This document shows positions 24,333 to 35,349 of a DNA stretch of 64,000 nucleotides, in pieces. This DNA is from Monodelphis domestica. Its lineage: Eukaryota > Chordata > Mammalia > Didelphimorphia > Didelphidae. Below the pieces are notes generated by a model that ran no database searches, had not been told where the DNA came from, and saw only the letters and a program-made list of their open reading frames with translations. The position numbers and the translations under genes were made by a program. Within the stretch, counting starts at the first letter, position 1. Each line of letters opens with the position of its first letter. Where the stretch lies: NCBI RefSeq assembly GCF_027887165.1, contig NC_077232.1, positions 15,153,255 through 15,217,254 on the forward strand. Reading direction: 5' to 3'.

Positions 24333-25797
24333 AGGGATCACTTAGAGATGCATGACTGAGTTATGAGGTATATGAATCAGTTATCAAAAGAAAAAAAAAC
24401 AAGATAAACATAAAGGAAAAACAAATGGAAGAAAAAGTAAACTTTTTGGGGAGAAAGAAAAAAATTCAAAATCAGATACAAAATAGCAAAAATTTATGTA
24501 CATACAATTTTGAGTAAACAAGAATAGATTCATAACAGGGCCTCATATTAGGATCCAATTAAAGTAATTTCTATCCGACAAGTCTTAAGGACATACTGCA
24601 GTACAATTTACTTACCCATTTGCAGCCAAGACTACAGGAAGTTGCCACACTATGAAAGACAGAATAGAGACTAGATTATAGGAGATAGGTAGGAGCCAAA
24701 TTTGAGATACTTGGTAGAATGTAGGAAAAGGAAGACCTGCCTCTGATATATGACAAACCAGACTCAACCTCGCACCTCAAACAAGTTCAAGTCCTCTTGT
24801 CTTGCCTCAAAATTACATCAATCCTAATGGGATTGGTTGGGCTCTTTGACCTTGTGCTTAATTGGCACTATGCAGTTTAGCTTTGTGCTTCTTTGGCATT
24901 GTGCAATGATTCTTTTTGTATTCTCTTGTCTTGCAATCAGACAGGAACATTAAGAAAAGTCCCATAATTATTTTTAATAAATAGCAGTTTTCTATACTCT
25001 AAAGCTTTTGGGTATACATTCATATTATAGCAATTATAGTAATATATGTTACTACAAATTCAAAAAAAAGTTAAGAAAAATCTTCTCAATATTGTTGACA
25101 TGTGCTTCAAATAATGAGGAGAGAAAAATAAAACTGAAATAATGTATTGCACAAGAAAGAAAAAAATAATAAAATTGTTTTAAAATTCAAAGATATGTAC
25201 CTTAAAATCATTTACACATTGTGTCAGCTAAGGAAATGTAGAGTACCAAGGTTTCTCACCCAAAATATGAGATACATTTACTTTTTAACTTAACCACTGT
25301 GAGCGTACAAATGATTTTCAGAATAAAACAGTAACATAGTAGTTAATGCACATTCAAAGAAGTGTCAAAATTCCCAAAATTCACAATAGCCCAGTTAATG
25401 ACAATAGCAAATAAACCCCCTATCATATTTCATATAAGTTGCTGTATAACAACAAAAAAAAACACCTACAAACTGATGGATATTTGTTACAATTTTTAAA
25501 GATGTTGCAAATCTTTCAACCTTGGCAAATATATTTTTAAACAAAGTAAAACTTATTTGGGTCTAGAACATCACCAAGAAATCTACATTTTTCTGGTGAA
25601 GTAAACTAACTTGAAGAGGTTGTTCAGGAGCTCTCCTTTTGGCTTCCTCATTCATATAAACACTTTTTGGTAGGAACATTTCTTTGTTTCTCTTCAATAC
25701 AGTATTCGTTAAAACATAAGTATAAAAAAGCCCATCCATTCAGAAACCACTAGATAATTAAAATTATTTCTTAAGGCCCCTTAAAATCACCATTAAA

Positions 25798-26016
25798 GGG
25801 GGCAGCTGGGTAGCTCAGTGGATTGAGAACCAGGCCTAGAGACGGGAGGTCCTAGGTTCAAATCTGGCCTCAGCCACTTCCTAGCTGTGTGACCCTGGGC
25901 AAGTCACTTGACCCCCATTGCCTAGCCCTTACCACTCTTCTGCCTTGGAGCCAATACACAGTATTGACTCCAAGACGGAAGGTAAGGGTTTTAAAAAAAA
26001 ATAAAAATAAAAAAAA
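25798..26016 (+). mobile_element. tRNA-derived SINE with 16-bp target duplication
   Basis: A full-length SINE with the head GGGGCAGCTGGGTAGCTCAG, a B-box-like GGTTCAAATC, GTGTGACCCTGGGCAAGTCA core and an A-rich (A)nTA(A)n tail. It is flanked by perfect target duplications TAAAATCACCATTAAA at 25,782-25,797 and 26,017-26,032. The equivalent sites in unit D (about 32,960) and unit C (about 57,630) are empty, so it inserted after those duplications. Confidence 0.95.
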
Positions 26017-26371
26017 TAAAATCACCATTAAATTCTTAGCTTATTAAATTCTCTAAAGGTTGTTAGCCAGGTTGAATTCATCTAATATCTATGACAATTA
26101 ACAAATGAAAAATTGGGGAAAAAACTGTTTATGGGCCTTTACAATATTTTGTTCAGTAGCCCTAGGGGAAAGGCAACAGAATATATCTAATAGTTAAGAC
26201 ACAATAGATTAAAATGATTCAGTTTAACAAAATAGTATAAAACATATTAATATATGAACTTAAAACAAAATTAAATCTTAAAGAAAACAGTCAGAAAAAT
26301 ACAATAAAATAAAGAGGATTTTATAAAACATTGGAGTCTGAAAAGGCCTTAAAATTTCACCTCTAGTCTCT

Positions 26372-26605
26372 TTAAAGTTCCTTTTTTATTTCCCTTGAGA
26401 TTCCTTTTGTCAGTACTGGGAGAACATGGGTTTTAGGAATCTCAAACTGGGCAGTCCCAAATGGCAAAGAGTTGCAGGAAGATAAATTTCTCCCCTGATT
26501 CTCAGGTAAGATAAGTAAAAGGATCACTGCACTCATGAATGGTAGAAGTTGTTTGAAATAAGCAATGCACTGCTCTTTCATAAAATACACCACAATGATA
26601 ATCAA
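26372..26605 (-). CDS. Secreted-type short frame in LTR element, unit B copy
   Basis: A 77-codon minus-strand frame. After an internal methionine (MKEQCIAYFKQLL) comes a hydrophobic signal-like core (FMSAVILLLILP), then NLSSCNSLPFGTAQFEIPK and HVLPVLTKGISR before a stop. The same frame is retained in unit D (33,263-33,697) and unit C (57,926-58,210) although the surrounding internal sequence has indels. Family unknown. The layout, signal peptide followed by a Cys-containing start, would fit an env-like surface protein N-terminus; a chance frame in a duplicated block is the main alternative. Confidence 0.3.
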   Translation of the reverse strand: MIIIVVYFMKEQCIAYFKQLLPFMSAVILLLILPENQGRNLSSCNSLPFGTAQFEIPKTHVLPVLTKGISREIKKEL

Positions 26606-27188
26606 CTTCCTTTTTGGAAGAGTCTCTTCCTTCTCATCATCCTACCCTCCCCAGGTACCCTGCCATGTGGAGGCTAATTGTTCCCTAAAGAAAGAACACC
26701 CAAGTTATTTTACCATCTGCCCTGACTGCTAGGTTCTTGTTGGCAACAATCAGCAATAGCAGTAGAGGTGAGGATCTGTTCAGAAGGCGAATTTTATGAG
26801 CAGAGCCACTGAGGGACTGGGAATCGGGGCCAGATGATTGATTGGGGTCAGGGGATGGAGGAAGCATTATCAGCAATGCCAGAGTCAGCAGCAAGGAACA
26901 AGGAATGAAGGAGAAATGAGTAATGAAGGACTCAGGCAGATGGGCAAGAGTAGCATTTTATCTCTTCTTCACCAAGAGTCCCCCAGCTAAAACTAGCCAG
27001 GTCAGTAGAGCAAGCAACCATTCAGGGAAAAAGTAGGGAAAAAAATAGCAGCAGCACCAAAGAGAGTTGGGGTTTGTGGGGGTGGGTGGGGAGGGCAAAA
27101 AACCTTTGCAGGAGAAATGTGACTTAAAAAAATTATCTAGGCTATCTTTAAAAAAAAAGAAAATTTCTTGACCCTTTTTTTTAACAAC

Positions 27189-27470
27189 TGTAAAAATTCA
27201 ATTATAATATCTAGTAATAGGAATAGTATATTTTAAGAGATTTATTAATGGTCATTAGAAATGAAGGAATAAAGAAGAAAAAAAATAAAGACTATATGTC
27301 CGTTACTGATCATCCAGTTTACCACCAAGCTCAGGACAGGAAGCAGAGAGCTGGGACCTTCCCCATCCCCACCTAATATCCCACATCTACAGGAAGTACG
27401 TAATTACAAGAAATCAATGGACTCCTGGAAAATATAGTTCTTTTTTAGGGTAACAGATTTTCAATTATAT
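27189..27470 (-). mobile_element. 5' LTR of minus-strand LTR element, unit B
   Basis: The upstream partner (in minus orientation) of 23,586-23,888, with AATAAATCT antisense at about 27,240. Equivalent copies are 34,338-34,617 (unit D) and a truncated 58,798-58,920 (unit C). Confidence 0.55.
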
Positions 27471-28510
27471 ACTACCAATACTATGATGCTTATATACAGT
27501 ATCTCATTGATCAATTCTGTTTTACCTTCTAACAACAAATGCATGCTGACCAAAATATTTGATATTTGCACATGAATAATTATACACACAGTTGCATGAA
27601 TGATACATTTATTTCTTAACAGGTAGAGAACCCATTTGTGAAAATTGTATTCTATGTCTTATTCCTACATGCTAGAGTAACTGGTTGCTTTGGTGGACAT
27701 GTTGGGAACCTTGAGTTGTATGGAATCTTATTAGCCTAGTAGAATTAAAGCTCATATATCTGAGTACAGAAAGCCTAGACTTTTCATTAGTATATATAAA
27801 ATACAATTATACAGAATATTTGCTATGTGCTAAAATTCTATGGGATCAGTCACCACAAAACTTACTGAAGTTCAAAGAATTTTATTCATTGGTCATTAAG
27901 AGAAATTTGAGTCAGAAAAACAGACTTTCTTATATAGACTAATGATGAGGCAGAGAAACTTACCTACCATAGGAGATGTTTGTTACAAGATCACGAGAAA
28001 GAAGTTTAGCCAGGAAACAGATGATCCAGAAAAACAAAAAAATGAAGCTCCTGTCCTTTGTGTACTGACTTCACTACATCCCATCTCTTAAGTGACCAGT
28101 GTATTAATTTAGGATCTTGAACCTTAGAGACTACATTTCCCACAATAGCCTTTTCATTTTCCTGTTTGTGTGTCACCTTACATGGGCAGAATTTTAAGTT
28201 CCAGTTTCCACCCACCAGTCTCTTGGATCCATAGTGGAGGAGGGAGGAGCAGCTCTTGGTTTTTGCTAGCCTTAATTCCTTATGCTTCAAGATAAATGTT
28301 TAATGAATATTATGAAAAAGAATGTCTGAAGTACTAGATATTAATTTTAATCTTTATATATTTTGGAAGATAATGAAGAGATTTTAGAACTTGTTTTTTT
28401 TTTTCCTTAAAAGGAAAGCTTGGCAGCCTGGTTGTTTAAAATTTGCAGCCTGCTTACAGCCCAGCATCCCAGCAGTTTTAAATCTGCTACTGGTTTATAA
28501 CCAAAGCTGC

Positions 28511-31389
28511 ATTTCTTTTTTTTTAAATTATATTTTATTTGGTCATTTCCAAGCATTATTCATTAAAGACATAGATCATTTTCTTTTCCTCCCCCCGGCC
28601 CCTCCCCCCCATCTCCCATAGCCGACGCGCAAATCCACTGGGCATTACATGTTTTCTTGATTTGAACCCATTGCCATGTTGATAATATTTTCATTAGAGT
28701 GTTCATTTAGAGTCTCTCCTCTGTCATGTCCCCTCAACCGCTGTATTCAGGCAGTTGCTTTTCCTCGGTGTTTCCACTCCCATACTTTATCCTTTGCTTA
28801 TGAATAGTGTTTTTTTTCTCCTAGATCCCTGCAAATTGTTCAGGGACATTACACCGCCACTAATGGAGAAGTCCATTACGTTCGATTATACCACAGTGTA
28901 TTAGTCTCTGTGTACAATGTTCTCCTGGTTCTGCTCCTCTCGCTCTGCATCACTTCCTAGAGGTTGTTCCAGTTCACATGGAATTCATCCACTTTATTAT
29001 TCCTTTGAGCACAATAGTATTCCATCACCAACATATACCACAATTTGTTCAGCCATTCTCCAATTGAAGGGCATCCCCTCATTTTCCAATATTTGGCCAC
29101 CAAAAAGAGTGCAGCTATGAATATTCTTGTACAAGTCTTTTTCCTTATTATCTCTTTGGGGTACAAGCCCAGTAGTGCTTTGGCTGGATCAAAGGGAAGA
29201 CAGTCTTTTATCGCCCTTTGGGCATAGTTCCAAATTGCCCTCCAGAATGGTTGGATTAATTCACAAATCCAAAAGCAATGAATTAGTGACCCTACTTTGC
29301 CACATCCCCTCCAGCATTCACTACTTTCCATAGCTGTTATGTTAGCCAATCTGCTAGGTGTGAGGTGATACCTCAGAGTTGTTTTGATTTGCATCTCTCT
29401 GAGTATAAGAGATGGAGAACACTTTTTCATGTGATTATTAATAGTTTTGATTTCTTTGGCTGAGAACTGCTTGTTCATGTCCCTTGCCCATTTATAAATT
29501 GGAGAATGGCTTGACTTTTTGTACAATTGATTTAGCTCTTTGTAAATTTGAGTAATTAAACCGTTGTCAGAGGTTTTTATGAAGATTGTTTCCCAATTTG
29601 TTGCTACCCTTCTGATTTTAGTTACATTGGTTTTGTTTGTACAAAAACTTTTTAATTTGATGTAGTCAAAATTATTTATTTTACATTTTGTGACTCTTTC
29701 TAAGTCTTACTTGGTTTTAAAACCTTTCCCTTCCCAAAGGTCTAACAGGTGTACTATTCTGTGTTCACCTAATTTACTTATAGTTTCCTTCTTTATGTTC
29801 AAGAAATTCACCCATTCTGTGTTACTTTGGTTTAGGTTGGAAAATGTTGATCCAAACCTAGTCTCTCCCACACTGTCTTCCAATTTTCCCAGCAGTTTTT
29901 ATCAAATAATGGATTTTTGTCCCAAAAGCTGGGGTCTTTGGTTTTGTCATAAACTGTCTTGCTGAGATCATTTACACCAAGTCTATTCCACTGATCCTCC
30001 TTTCTGTCTCTTAGCCAGTACCAAATTGTTTTGATAACCACTGCTTTATAGTATAGTTTGAGATCTGGGACTGCAAATCCTCCTTACTTTGCATTTTTTT
30101 TTTCTGATTTCGCTGGATATCCTTGATCTTTTGTTCTTCCAAATGAACTTAGTTATGTTTTTTTCCAATTCAGTAAGAAGTTTTTTGGTAGTTCAATGGG
30201 TATGGCACTAAATAAGTAAATTAATTTGGGTAGGATTGTCATTTTTATTATGTTAGCTCGTCCTACCCATGAGCAATCAATATTTTTCCAATTGTTTAGA
30301 TCTAGTTTTAGCTGTGTGGAAAGTGTTTTATAGTTGTGTTCATATAGTTCCTGTGTTTGTTTCGGCAGGTAGATTCCTAAGTATTTTATATTGTCTAGGG
30401 TGATTTTAAATGGAATTTCACTCTCTATTTCTTGCTGCTGAGATATGTTGGAAATATATAGAAATGCTGATGACTTATGCGGGTTTATTTTGTATCCTGC
30501 AACTTTGCTAAACTTGTTGATTATTTTGACTAGCTTTTTGGTTGATTATCTAGGATTCCTTAAGTAAACCATCATATCATCTGCAAAGAGTGATAGCTTG
30601 GTCTCCTCATTGCCAATTTTAATACCTTCAATTTCTTTTTCTTTTCTAATTGCTACTGCTAGTGTTTCTAGTACAATATTAAATAATAGAAGTGATAATG
30701 GGCATCCTTGTTTTACTCCTGATCTTATTGGAAAGGCTTCTAGTTTATCTCCATTGTAGATGATGTTTGCTGATGGTTTTAAATATATACTGTTTATTAT
30801 TTTCAGGAAAGGCCCTTCTATTCCTATACTTTCTAGTGTTTTCAATAGGAATGGGTATTGTATTTTTCAAAGGCTTTTTCTGCATCTATTGAGATAATCA
30901 TGTGATTTTTGTTAGTTTGCTTGTTAATATGGTCAGTTATGTGGATGGTTTTCCTAATATTGAACCATCCTTGCATTCCTGATATGAATCCTGCCTGGTC
31001 ATATGGATGACCCTTGTGATGACTTGCTGGAGTCTTTTTGCTAGTATCCTATTTAAGATTTTTGCATCTATATTCATTAGGGAGTTTGGTCTATAGTTTT
31101 CTTTCTCTGTTTTTGACCTGCCTGGCTTTGGGATCAGTACCATGTTTGTGTCGTAGAATGAATTTGGTAGAACTCCTTCTTGGCCTATTCTGTCAAATAG
31201 TTTGTTTAATATTGGGATTAGTTGTTCTTTGAATGTTTGATAGAATTCATTTGTGAATCCATCTGGACCTGGGGATTTTTTCTTAGGGAGTTCTTTGATG
31301 GCTTCTTCAATTTCTTTTTCTGAAACGGGGTTGTTAAGATAATGTATTTCTTCCTCTTTTAGTCTAGGCGATTTATATTTTTGTAAGTA
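28511..31389 (-). mobile_element. L1 element a, 5'-truncated, at the B/D junction
   Basis: Minus-strand LINE-1. Its poly(A) appears as T-rich sequence at about 28,515-28,525, followed by the 3' UTR to about 28,956 and ORF2. Recognisable ORF2 parts are the C-terminal domain (28,957-29,526: MNKQFSAKEIKTINNHMKKC, YHLTPSRLANI, ECWRGCGKVGSLIHCFW, GEWLNKLW) and the reverse transcriptase (30,546-30,845 with [19 protein letters not shown] and [10 protein letters not shown]; 30,937-31,143 with [19 protein letters not shown]). Frameshifts and stops break it, so it is dead. It is cut at about 31,389, upstream of the polymerase core, and no endonuclease or ORF1 remains. Confidence 0.93.
30546..30845 (-). 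pseudogene. L1-a ORF2 reverse transcriptase segment
   Basis: 99 open codons of the L1 ORF2p palm: [20 protein letters not shown] followed by the catalytic FADDM box ([12 protein letters not shown]). The ADD aspartates are present. The frame is interrupted on both sides, so no functional enzyme is encoded. Confidence 0.88.
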
Positions 31390-32553
31390 TAGTAAATTTT
31401 TTTGAGAGAAAAAAATTCAAAATCCGAATCAAAAGAGCAAAAATTTATGTACATACAATTTTGAGTAAACAAGAATAAATTCATAACAGGCTCTTACATT
31501 AGGATCCAATTAAAGTAATTTTATATCCCACAAGTCTCTAGGACAAACTACACTACTAATTTACTTACCCATTTGCAGCCAAGTCTACAGGAAGTTGCCA
31601 TGCTATGAAAGACAGAATATAGACTAGATTATAAGAGACAGGTAGGAGGCAAATTTGAGATACTTGGTAGAATGTGGGACAAGGATAACCTGCCTCTGAT
31701 ATATGTCAAAACAGCCTCAACCTCATACCCTAAAGGAGTTCAAGTCCTCTTGTCTTGCCTCAAAATTGCACCAATCCCATTGGGATTGTTAGTCTCTTTG
31801 ACCTTGTATTTAATTGGCAATATGAAGTTAAGCTTTGTGTTTCTATAGCACTGTGCAATGATTCTTTTTGTATTCTCTTGTCCTGGAATCAGACAGGTCC
31901 ATTAAGCAAAGTCCCATAATTATTTTAATAAATGGCAGGTTTCTACACACTAAAGGTTTTGGTTATATATTCATATTATAGCAAATATATTTTAAACTTA
32001 TATTACTACAAATTCAAAAAAAAAGTTAAAGAAATATCTTCTCAATACTGTTGACATGTGCTTCAAAAAGTAAAAGGACAGAAAAATACAACTGAAATAA
32101 TGTATTGCACATGTACGAAAAAAACAATAACAAAAGTGCTTTAAAATTCAAAAATATGTAACTTACAATCATTTACACACTGTATCAGCTAAGGAAATGT
32201 AGAGTATAAAGGTTTCTCACCCAAAATATGAGAAGCATTTCCTTTTTAACTTAACCACTGTGTGAATAGAAATAATTTTTAGAATAAAACAGTAATACAG
32301 TAGATAATGCAAATTCAAAGAAGTGCCAAATCCTCAAAATTCACAATAGCCCAGTTATTGATAATAGCAAATAAACCCACTATCATATTTCATATAAGTT
32401 GCTGTATAACAAAAAAAGAAAACAACCTATGAACTAATGGGTATTTGTTACAATTTTTAAAGATGTAGCAAATCTTTCAACCTTGGCAAATATATTTTTA
32501 AACAAAGTAAAACTTATTTGAGTGTAGAACAACACCAAGAAATCTACATTTTT

Positions 32554-32750
32554 TTTAAACCCTTACCTTCCGTCTTGGAGTCAATACTGTGTATTGGCTC
32601 CAAGGCAGAAGAGTGGTAAGGGCTAGGCAATGGGGGTCAAGTGACTTGCCCAGGGTCACACAGCTAGGAAGTGGCTGAGGCCGGATTTGAACCTAGGACC
32701 TCCCATCTCTAGGCCTGGTTCTCAATCCACTGAGCTACCCAGCTGCCCCC
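32554..32750 (-). mobile_element. tRNA-derived SINE, minus strand
   Basis: Full-length antisense copy (T-run and AAACCCTTACCTTCCGTCTT at the left, CTACCCAGCTGCCCCC at the right). It is flanked by AAGAAATCTACATTTTT duplications at about 32,537-32,553 and 32,751-32,767. The orthologous positions in B (about 25,575) and C (about 57,410) are empty. Confidence 0.93.
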
Positions 32751-33262
32751 AAGAAATCTACATTTTTCTGGTGAACTAAACTAACTTGAAGAGGTTTTTC
32801 AGGAGCACTTTTTTTGGCTTCCTCATTCACATAAACACTTTGGTAGGAATATGTCTTTGTTTCTCTATCTTCAATACAGTATTCTTCAAAATATAAGTAT
32901 GAAAAAGTTCATCGATTCAGAAACCGCTAGTTAATTAAAATTATTTCTGAAGAACCCTTAAAATCACCATTAAATTCTTAGCTTATTAAATTCTCTAAAG
33001 GGTGTTAGCCAGGTTGAGTCCTTCCAATATCAATGTGACAATTAACAAATGAAAAATGGGGAAAAACTGTTTAAGGGCTTTTACAATATTTTGTTCAGTA
33101 GCCCTAGGGGTAAGGCAATAGAATATATCTAACAGTTAAGACACAGTAGATTAAAATGATTCTGTTTAACAAAATAGTATCAAATACATTAATATATGAA
33201 TTTAAAACAGAATTAAATCTTAAACAAAATGATCAGAAAAATACAATAAAATACAGAGGATT

Positions 33263-33697
33263 TTATAAAACATTGGAGTCTGAAAAGGCCCTAAAAATTT
33301 CACCTCCAGTCTCTTTAAAGTTCCTTTTTTTATCCCTTGAGATTCCTTTTGTCAGTACTGGGAGAACATGGGTTTTAGGAATCTCAAACTGGGCAGTCCC
33401 AAATGGCAAAGAGTTGCAGGGAGATAAATTCCTCCCCTGAATCCCAGGTAAGATAAGTGAAAGGATCACTGCACTCATGAATAGTAGCTTTTTGAAATAG
33501 GCAATGCACTGCTCTTTCATAAAATACGCCAAGCTTACCATCAAAGTCCTGTTTAAAAGAGTCTCTTCCTTCTCCTCATCCCCCCACCCTCCCCAGGTAC
33601 CCTGCCATGTGGAGGTTAATTGTTGCCAAAGGAAAGAACACCCCAGTTTTTTACTATCTGCCCTGATTCCTAGGTTCTTGGTGGCAATAATCAGCAA
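33263..33697 (-). CDS. Secreted-type short frame in LTR element, unit D copy
   Basis: The longest of the three copies at 144 codons, with an upstream W-rich segment. It shares MKEQCIAYFKKL, a hydrophobic core (FMSAVILSLILPGIQG), NLSPCNSLPFGTAQFEIPK and HVLPVLTKGISRD with the other copies, and ends ETGGEIFRAFSDSN before the stop. Function unknown. Retention in three duplicates is what makes it notable. Confidence 0.32.
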   Translation of the reverse strand: MLIIATKNLGIRADSKKLGCSFLWQQLTSTWQGTWGGWGDEEKEETLLNRTLMVSLAYFMKEQCIAYFKKLLFMSAVILSLILPGIQGRNLSPCNSLPFGTAQFEIPKTHVLPVLTKGISRDKKRNFKETGGEIFRAFSDSNVL

Positions 33698-34104
33698 CAG
33701 CAGTAGGGGTCAGGGTCTGTTCAGAAGACCAATTTTATGAGCAGAGCCACTGAGGGACTGGGAATCGGGGCCAGATGATTGATTGGGGTCAGTGGCTGGA
33801 GGAAGCAATATCAACAATGCCATAATAAGCAGCAAGGAACAAGGAATGAAGGAGTAAAGAGGAATGAAGGACTCAGGCAGATGAGCAAGGGTAACGTTTC
33901 ATCTCTTCTTCAGAAAGAGTCCCCTGACTAAAAATAGCCAGGCCAATAGAGCAAGCAAGCAAAAGGGCAAAAAGTAGGAAAAAAAATCACAGCAGCTCCA
34001 AAGAGAGTTGGAGTTTGTGGGGGTTGGTGGGGTGGGCAAAAAACCTTTACAGGAGAAACTTAACAAAAAAAAATTATCTAGGCTATCTTTAAAAAATGAA
34101 AGAG

Positions 34105-34297
34105 GGGGCAGCTGGGTAGCTCAGTGGATTGAGAGTCAGGCCTAGAGACAGGAGGTTTTGGGTTCAAATCTGGCCTCAGACACTTCCCAGCTGTGTGACC
34201 CTGGGCAAGTCACTTGACTCCCATTGCCTAGGCCTTACCACTCTTCTTCCTTGGAGCCAATACACAGTATTGACTCCAAGATGGAAGGTAAGGGTTT
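34105..34297 (+). mobile_element. tRNA-derived SINE, plus strand
   Basis: Head GGGGGCAGCTGGGTAGCTCA at 34,105 and tail AGGGTTTAAA at 34,291. Flanked by AAAAAATGAAAGAG (34,091-34,104) and AAAAAATGAGAGAG (about 34,299-34,312). Absent from the same place in B (about 27,150) and C (about 58,760). Confidence 0.93.
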
Positions 34298-34337
34298 AAA
34301 AAAATGAGAGAGTTTCTTGTCCCTTTTGTTTAACAAC

Positions 34338-34617
34338 TGTAAAAATCCAATTATAATCACTAATAATAGAAACATTATATTTAAGAGATTTATTAATGAT
34401 CTTTAGAAATCAAGAATAAAGAACATACAAAATAAAGAGTATATGCCCATGGCTGATCAGCCAGTTCACCACCAAGCTCAAGACAGGAAGTAAAGAGCTC
34501 GGCCCTTCCCAGTCCCTGCCTAATATCCCATATCTACAGGAAGTATGTAATTACAGGAAGTCAATGGACTCCTGGGAAATATAGTTCCTTTTTAGGGTAA
34601 CAGATTTTCAATATATG
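34338..34617 (-). mobile_element. 5' LTR of minus-strand LTR element, unit D
   Basis: Copy of 27,189-27,470. The 3' partner is not present because unit D starts at 31,390, inside the element. Confidence 0.55.
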
Positions 34618-35349
34618 ATCCTTATAAACAGTGTCTCAATGATCAATTTTGTTTTACCTTCTAACAACAAATGCATGATGACCAAAATATTTGATATTTG
34701 CACATGAATAATTATACACACAGTTGCATGAATGATACATTTATTTCTTAACAGATAGAGAACCCATTAGTGAAAATTGTATTCTATGTCTTATTCCTAC
34801 ATGCTAGAGTAACTGGTTGCTTTGGTGGACATGTTGGGAACCTGGAGCTGTATGGAATCATCTTAGCCTAGTAGAATTCATAAAATAAGCTCATATATCT
34901 GGGTACAGAAAGCCTAGAATTTGCATACACATATTTAAAATAAAATTAGACAGAATATTTGCTATGAACTAAAATTCTATGGGATCAGTCACCACAGAAC
35001 TGACTGGAAGTTCAAAGAATTTTATTTATTGGTCATTAAGAGAAATTTAAGGTAGAAACATATAACTTTCTTATATACACTTATGATGAGGCAGGGAAAC
35101 TTACGTACCATAGGAGCTGTTTGTTACAAGATCACGAGAAAGAAATTTAGCCAGGTAACAGATAATCCAGAAAAACAAAAACAAAGAAAAAAAGATGAAG
35201 CTCCTGTCCTTTATGTACTGACTTCACTACCTCCCATCTCTTAAGTGACCAGTGTATTAATTTAGGATCTTGAGCATTAGAGATGACATTTCCCACAATA
35301 CCCTATTCATTTTCCTGTTTGTGTATCTCCTTACATAGGGAGAATTTTA

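Larger units (their letters stand above)
23586..27470 (-). mobile_element. Candidate LTR retroelement, unit B (about 3.9 kb)
   Basis: Two similar direct repeats of about 300 bp flank about 3.3 kb of internal sequence on the minus strand. The internal part has no gag or pol that I can recognise. Near its 5' LTR it holds a leader of frames rich in L, S and P, then the signal-peptide-like frame at 26,372-26,605. I see no canonical primer-binding site after the 5' LTR. It could be a non-autonomous or env-only remnant of a retrovirus. Copies with the same layout lie in units C and D. SINE 25,798-26,016 is nested inside. Confidence 0.45.
18361..28510 (+). repeat. Tandem V2R gene unit B
   Basis: Collinear with unit C from about 50,242 to 59,950. 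It starts inside intron 1 at AACATCAATGGCTAATTATG (AACATCCATGGCTAATTATG in C) directly after the solo LTR, so intron 1 is cut and exon 1 is absent. It ends at a 5'-truncated L1. The gaps 18,361-19,635, 19,928-22,198 and 23,003-28,510 are non-coding apart from repeats listed separately. A (TA)n tract lies near 18,770-18,805. Confidence 0.85.

Noticed and set aside
27600..27720. Stretch following TTTCTTAACAG present in three units (27,622; 34,754; 59,059) that looks like an exon with acceptor (reads VENPLVKIVFYVLFLHARV).
   Set aside because: It does not resemble any V2R exon, has no donor in frame, and the B copy differs in ways that do not preserve the frame further on. Conservation is explained by unit duplication.
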